The notes beneath the pieces are model-generated. The model did no database searches, was not told the DNA's origin, and saw only the letters and a program-made list of their open reading frames with translations. Below are positions 59,976 to 64,000 of a DNA stretch of 64,000 nucleotides, piece after piece. Position 1 is the first letter of the stretch, and each line of letters starts with the position of its first letter. The DNA comes from Buttiauxella agrestis ATCC 33320 (GTDB lineage: Bacteria > Pseudomonadota > Gammaproteobacteria > Enterobacterales > Enterobacteriaceae). A program made the translations under genes and the position numbers. Location: the NCBI RefSeq assembly GCF_000735355.1, contig NZ_JMPI01000023.1, positions 1 to 64,000 of the forward strand. Direction: 5' to 3'.

Positions 59976-61826
59976 TTATCGCACATCGCCACAAGTGAGG
60001 CAGAAAGCGTAACGGTTTTGCGGGTCATTCATGGTGCCAAACTTATCGTTTTGCGCTTTAACGGCTAACGCAGCATCAGCCAGCGGCGCGGGCAAATATG
60101 CCTGCAACGCTTGCGGCAACATGGCGCGCACGGAACCGCTCATGCTATCGAACACCATATCGATAAAGCTCGGGTCATCCTGCCAGAAATCCAGGTGCCA
60201 TGTTTTCAGCTTCGCCAGTTCTGCCGCTTTCGCTACGGCATCATCGAAATCACCGAGGCTATCGACCAGACCGTTCGCTTTTGCATCCTGGCCGGTCCAG
60301 ACATGACCTTGTGCGATGGCATCAATTTGCTCTGGAGTCTTCTTACGCGAATCCGCCACCAGATTAACAAAGCGCTTATAGCCATTTTCGATGGTCAACT
60401 GCATCATCTGCTGAACTTCCGGTGGTAACGATTTCGTCACCGCCACATCCGCTAATGGCGAAGTTGCCACGCCATCGGTATGAACGCCAATCGAATCAAG
60501 ACTATTTTCAACGGTATTGATCACGCCAAAAATACCAATCGAGCCGGTCAGGGTGTTCGGGCTGGCGACGATATAATTGGCTGGAGTTGAAATCCAGTAG
60601 CCGCCTGATGCTGCCATTCCGCCCATCGAAACCACGAGAGGTTTGCCCGCCGCACGCGCGGCTTCCAGTTCATCACGAATCACTTCTGACGCCGTAACGC
60701 TGCCGCCAGGGCTGTTAACACGCAGCACAATTGCCTTCACTTTAGGGTCAAGACGCGCTTCGCGAATTTGCATTGCAGTGGTATCACCGCCTACCTGGCC
60801 TGGCGTTTCTTCACCATCCATAATTGCGCCATTGGCGATGATGACAGCAATGGCATCGCCGGTATCAGCCGGTTTTTTCACCACGTAGTCATACATACTG
60901 GTGTAGCTGAAATCTTTGTTTTCTTTGTTCCAGCCAAACTGTTTCACCATGGCTTTATCCATGGTGGCGCTGCTGGCCAGTTCATCTACCAGCTTGTTAT
61001 CCAGCGCGTATTTTGCTGTATCACCACCGAGTTTTTGCAGGCTATCAAGCAGACCTTGCGCACCAGGGAATACCTGAGCAGGCGTTATCTGGCGGTTAGC
61101 GGCAATCGTTGCGAGATAGTTTTGCCACAGCTCACCAATCCAGCGGCTATCGGCTTCACGCGCAGCAGGGGACATATCGTCACGAATATACGGTTCCACG
61201 GCAGACTTATAGGTGCCGACGCGGAAGATGTGCGTGGAGACTTTCAGCTTATCCAGCAGCGTTTTGTAATACAGGGAGTTTGTTGCAAAACCGTGTAAAT
61301 CCACCATGCCTTGCGGTGAGAGCCAGATTTTATTGGCGAAACTTGCCAGGTAATATTGCCCCTGGTTATAGCTGTCACCCACGGCGTAAACCGGTTTGCC
61401 GCTGTCGCGGAATTCACGCAGTGCTTTGCCGATATATTGCATCGAAGGCTGATCACCACCCGCGAACTCTTTTAAGTCCAGCACAATCCCGGTGATGTTG
61501 CGGTCATCTTTAGCCTGGCGAATGGTATCGACCACATCAAACAGCGAGTTTTCCTGCAAGCGGTCAGAACTGGCACCCAGCAACTGGCGGCCAATCACGC
61601 CCAGCTTATTACTTACCGAAGGTTTATCGACAACCACACCGGTAATATCCAGCAGCAACGCACCCCGTGCAGGTTCGGCAGGGGCGCTGTTAAGCTGCAT
61701 CCAGATGCCAACGCCGACCAGAACCAACAGCACTAAAAACAGGTTGAGAATAAACTCTCGAATAAAGTTAAGCAGACGCCAGGTCCACTTAAAAAAACCG
61801 GCAACAAATCGCCCAATGGTGCGCAT
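59976..61826 (-). CDS. sppA: Signal peptide peptidase SppA (protease IV)
   Basis: Inner-membrane serine protease with a Ser-Lys dyad, 616 residues (E. coli 618), that degrades cleaved signal peptides. One N-terminal transmembrane helix (about 24-45) is followed by two tandem S49 domains. The catalytic Lys is in [12 protein letters not shown] (about 206) and the nucleophile Ser in [11 protein letters not shown] (about 406). It is divergent from ydjA. Confidence 0.96.
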   Translation of the reverse strand: MRTIGRFVAGFFKWTWRLLNFIREFILNLFLVLLVLVGVGIWMQLNSAPAEPARGALLLDITGVVVDKPSVSNKLGVIGRQLLGASSDRLQENSLFDVVDTIRQAKDDRNITGIVLDLKEFAGGDQPSMQYIGKALREFRDSGKPVYAVGDSYNQGQYYLASFANKIWLSPQGMVDLHGFATNSLYYKTLLDKLKVSTHIFRVGTYKSAVEPYIRDDMSPAAREADSRWIGELWQNYLATIAANRQITPAQVFPGAQGLLDSLQKLGGDTAKYALDNKLVDELASSATMDKAMVKQFGWNKENKDFSYTSMYDYVVKKPADTGDAIAVIIANGAIMDGEETPGQVGGDTTAMQIREARLDPKVKAIVLRVNSPGGSVTASEVIRDELEAARAAGKPLVVSMGGMAASGGYWISTPANYIVASPNTLTGSIGIFGVINTVENSLDSIGVHTDGVATSPLADVAVTKSLPPEVQQMMQLTIENGYKRFVNLVADSRKKTPEQIDAIAQGHVWTGQDAKANGLVDSLGDFDDAVAKAAELAKLKTWHLDFWQDDPSFIDMVFDSMSGSVRAMLPQALQAYLPAPLADAALAVKAQNDKFGTMNDPQNRYAFCLTCGDVR

Positions 61827-61985
61827 GAATACTCCGTTATTTCTGGCAAGCTGCGTGTGACAGCCAAAGTTACCGCTATCCTAAATACCTCCAGGGCGAA
61901 AGTCAGTAGGAAATCTGCCCTGCGCTGTAACAAATTCACCTGCTGTGTTAGTTTTGCCGTTAAAAATCATGACAGGAGTTTTCAA

Positions 61986-62537
61986 ATGGATGCACTCGAA
62001 CTACTACTTAACCGTCGCAGCGCTTCCCGCCTGGTAGAACCTGCTCCCGCAGGCGATGTCCTGGATAACATTATTCGTGCGGGTATGCGTGCCCCGGACC
62101 ACGGGACATTACAGCCGTGGCGTTTCACCGTCATCGAAGGCGAAGGGCGTGAGCGCTTTAGCAAAGTGATGGAACAGGCTGCCATCGCTGAAGAGCAAGA
62201 CGAAAAGGGCATTGAAAAAGCGCGCACCGCTCCGTTCCGCGCACCAATGATTATCGCGGTCGTCGCGCATTGCGATGACAATCACAAAGTCCCGGTCTGG
62301 GAGCAGGTGGTCTCTGCGGGTTGCGCCGTTATGGCGATGCAGATGGCGGCAGTGGCGCAGGGTTACAACGGAATCTGGCGCACAGGAATCTGGACTGAAA
62401 GTGAAGCCGTGCGTGACGCACTTAAGTGCCGTGAGCAAGACGAAGTGGTGGGTTTCCTCTATCTGGGAACGCCGCAGCTTAAAGCGTCTACCACCGTCAG
62501 CGTGCCGGACATCGCTCCATTTGTGCACAGATTCTAA
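61986..62537 (+). CDS. ydjA: Nitroreductase-family protein YdjA
   Basis: FMN-binding small nitroreductase of 183 residues, as in E. coli. The ATG at 61986 ([16 protein letters not shown]) has GACAGGAG upstream; the longer frame from 61857 crosses the promoter. FMN contacts are seen in NRRSASRL and [11 protein letters not shown]. Physiological substrate unknown. It precedes selD-topB. Confidence 0.94.
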   Translation: MDALELLLNRRSASRLVEPAPAGDVLDNIIRAGMRAPDHGTLQPWRFTVIEGEGRERFSKVMEQAAIAEEQDEKGIEKARTAPFRAPMIIAVVAHCDDNHKVPVWEQVVSAGCAVMAMQMAAVAQGYNGIWRTGIWTESEAVRDALKCREQDEVVGFLYLGTPQLKASTTVSVPDIAPFVHRF

Positions 62538-62655
62538 GCAATCACGCAAAAGCTGTCTGGATTGTGACCAGCAATGGCGCAATTCAGACACTGATACTTA
62601 CTACTCCCTGGCCGAAGAGTTACCATAGCGGCATTGCCAATGACAGGAGTAGTCC

Positions 62656-63699
62656 ATGAGTGAGCAAACCGTTCGTTTGACGCAGTACAGCCACGGAGCT
62701 GGTTGCGGCTGCAAAATTTCCCCGAAAGTCCTGCAAACTATTCTGCAATCCGAGCAGGCTAAATTTGTCGACCCTAACTTACTGGTAGGAAACGAAACCA
62801 GTGATGACGCGGCGGTATACGATCTGGGCAACGGCACTTGTGTCATCAGCACCACCGACTTCTTTATGCCGATCGTCGACGATCCTTTCGATTTTGGGCG
62901 CATTGCTGCCACCAACGCGATCAGTGATATCTATGCGATGGGCGGCAAACCTATTATGGCTATCGCCATTCTTGGCTGGCCGATTAACACCCTGGCACCA
63001 GAAATCGCGCGTAAAGTCATTGAAGGTGGGCGTTTTGTATGCCAGCAGGCCGGAATTTCTCTGGCCGGTGGTCACTCCATTGACGCACCAGAGCCTATTT
63101 TTGGCCTCGCCGTGACCGGGATTGTGCCTACCGACCGCGTGAAGAAAAACAGCTCGGCCACCGCAGGTTGCAAACTGTTCCTCACTAAGCCGCTCGGTAT
63201 TGGTGTGCTGACCACCGCTGAGAAAAAATCCCTGCTTAAACCCGAACACTACGGCCTGGCCGCAGAAGTCATGTGCCAACTCAACAAACCTGGCGCTGAA
63301 TTTGCCGATATCGAAGGCGTCACCGCCATGACGGATGTCACCGGTTTTGGTCTGCTCGGTCATCTCAGCGAAATGTGCCAGGGCGCAGGCATTCAGGCCG
63401 AAGTCTGGTTCGATAAAGTCCCTAAATTACCGAGTGTCGAAGACTACATCGCACAGGGCTGCGTGCCAGGCGGTACTTCGCGCAACTTTGCCAGCTACGG
63501 ATATCTGATGGGTGAAATGACCCAGGCGCAGCGTGATTTGCTCTGTGACCCGCAAACTTCAGGCGGCTTGCTGCTGGCCGTTGAAGAGAGCGCAGAAGCT
63601 GCCGTTGCCGCCGTCGCCGAAAAAAATGGCATCAAACTGACCGCGATTGGCGAGCTAAAAACCGCACGCGCGGGCCGCCCGATGATTGAGATTCGTTAG
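62656..63699 (+). CDS. selD: Selenophosphate synthetase SelD
   Basis: Makes selenophosphate from selenide and ATP for selenocysteine and selenouridine. It is 347 residues, as in E. coli. The active-site Cys17 and Lys20 are in [11 protein letters not shown], so this is a Cys-type, not Sec-type, SelD. Asp51-type metal residues lie in [10 protein letters not shown], and the C-terminal DPQTSGGLL motif is present. Four bases before topB. Confidence 0.97.
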   Translation: MSEQTVRLTQYSHGAGCGCKISPKVLQTILQSEQAKFVDPNLLVGNETSDDAAVYDLGNGTCVISTTDFFMPIVDDPFDFGRIAATNAISDIYAMGGKPIMAIAILGWPINTLAPEIARKVIEGGRFVCQQAGISLAGGHSIDAPEPIFGLAVTGIVPTDRVKKNSSATAGCKLFLTKPLGIGVLTTAEKKSLLKPEHYGLAAEVMCQLNKPGAEFADIEGVTAMTDVTGFGLLGHLSEMCQGAGIQAEVWFDKVPKLPSVEDYIAQGCVPGGTSRNFASYGYLMGEMTQAQRDLLCDPQTSGGLLLAVEESAEAAVAAVAEKNGIKLTAIGELKTARAGRPMIEIR

Positions 63700-63703
63700 T
63701 CGG

Positions 63704-64000
63704 ATGCGTTTGTTTATTGCCGAAAAACCGAGTCTCGCTCGCGCTATTGCTGACGTGCTACCCAAGCCCCATCGCCGTGGCGATGGGTTCATTGAGTGTG
63801 GTAATGGGCAAGTCGTGACCTGGTGTATCGGTCACTTGCTGGAACAGGCTCAGCCAGATGCATACGATGCGCGTTATGCCCGCTGGAACCTTGCCGATCT
63901 GCCGATTGTGCCGGAAAAGTGGCGCTTGCAGCCGCGCCCGTCGGTCACTAAACAGCTTAACGCCATCAAAAAACTCCTCGTCCAGGCTGACGAAGTGGTT
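63704..64000 (+). CDS. topB: DNA topoisomerase III TopB, 3'-truncated by the window
   Basis: Type IA topoisomerase that decatenates DNA. Only the first 99 residues are present: the Toprim start [19 protein letters not shown] with the catalytic Glu, then [18 protein letters not shown] and the segment up to [11 protein letters not shown]. The start four bases after selD suggests translational coupling, and selD-topB order is that of E. coli. Confidence 0.95.
   Translation, partial: MRLFIAEKPSLARAIADVLPKPHRRGDGFIECGNGQVVTWCIGHLLEQAQPDAYDARYARWNLADLPIVPEKWRLQPRPSVTKQLNAIKKLLVQADEVV

Overview
The window is a chromosomal segment from a member of the Enterobacteriaceae. Nearly every gene has a recognisable E. 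coli/Salmonella-type orthologue of matching length, the gene order follows long E. coli blocks, and the regulatory sites (Fur, FNR, CRP, PhoP, LexA, sigma-54) are of the enteric type. The genus cannot be fixed from sequence alone. There is no prophage, transposase, CRISPR array or rRNA. Both ends cut genes: thiK on the left, topB on the right.

Layout. (1) 1-36.5 kb follows the E. coli 25-minute region: thiK-nagZ-ycfP, ndh, ycfJ, comR-bhsA, ldtC, mfd, ycfT, lolCDE-nagK-cobB, potABCD, pepT, roxA, phoPQ, nudJ-mnmA-hflD-purB, rluE. Two additions interrupt it. At 4.7-9.2 kb there is an iron island: an IutA-type TonB receptor, a siderophore-interacting reductase and a Gfo/Idh/MocA oxidoreductase, with a Fur-like box but no siderophore synthesis genes. 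At 9.2-11.6 kb the comR-bhsA unit is present twice in tandem. A second methylglyoxal-synthase gene sits between nudJ and rluE. (2) 36.6-42.7 kb is a junction: icd, a small unknown gene, tRNA-Thr(UGU), a YoaJ-like micro-protein, a LexA-boxed DinI/MsgA-like gene, an MltF-like lytic transglycosylase, a cold-shock gene with a long leader, yqaE, an unknown gene, a DUF523 desulfidase-like gene and a CTP-synthase-like amidotransferase. The icd-msgA-csp order resembles Salmonella. (3) 43.4-64 kb follows the E. coli 40-minute region: nimT/nimR, yeaL, a small M15-like peptidase, dgcJ, yeaH (frameshifted), yeaG, mipA, yeaE, yeaD, gapA, msrB, yeaC, a GH18 chitinase, ansA-pncA, sppA, ydjA, selD and topB. 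In E. coli blocks 1 and 3 lie on opposite sides of the terminus, so the junction is a rearrangement point relative to E. coli.

How the genes work together. nagZ and nagK recycle cell-wall sugars. lolCDE exports lipoproteins. potABCD imports spermidine/putrescine. phoPQ senses Mg2+ and stress. nudJ-mnmA-hflD-purB combines a Nudix hydrolase, tRNA thiolation and purine synthesis. yeaG-yeaH is a stress/nitrogen-starvation kinase operon with a good sigma-54 promoter here. gapA with yeaD serves glycolysis.

Points most worth a second look are the orphan iutA/SIP/Gfo-Idh locus, the duplicated comR-bhsA module whose operator-like motif and adjacent CRP-like site recur before the extra mgsA gene, the A8 frameshift in yeaH, and the accessory genes at the icd-nimT junction. 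I did not see a clearly new multi-gene defence or mobile system.
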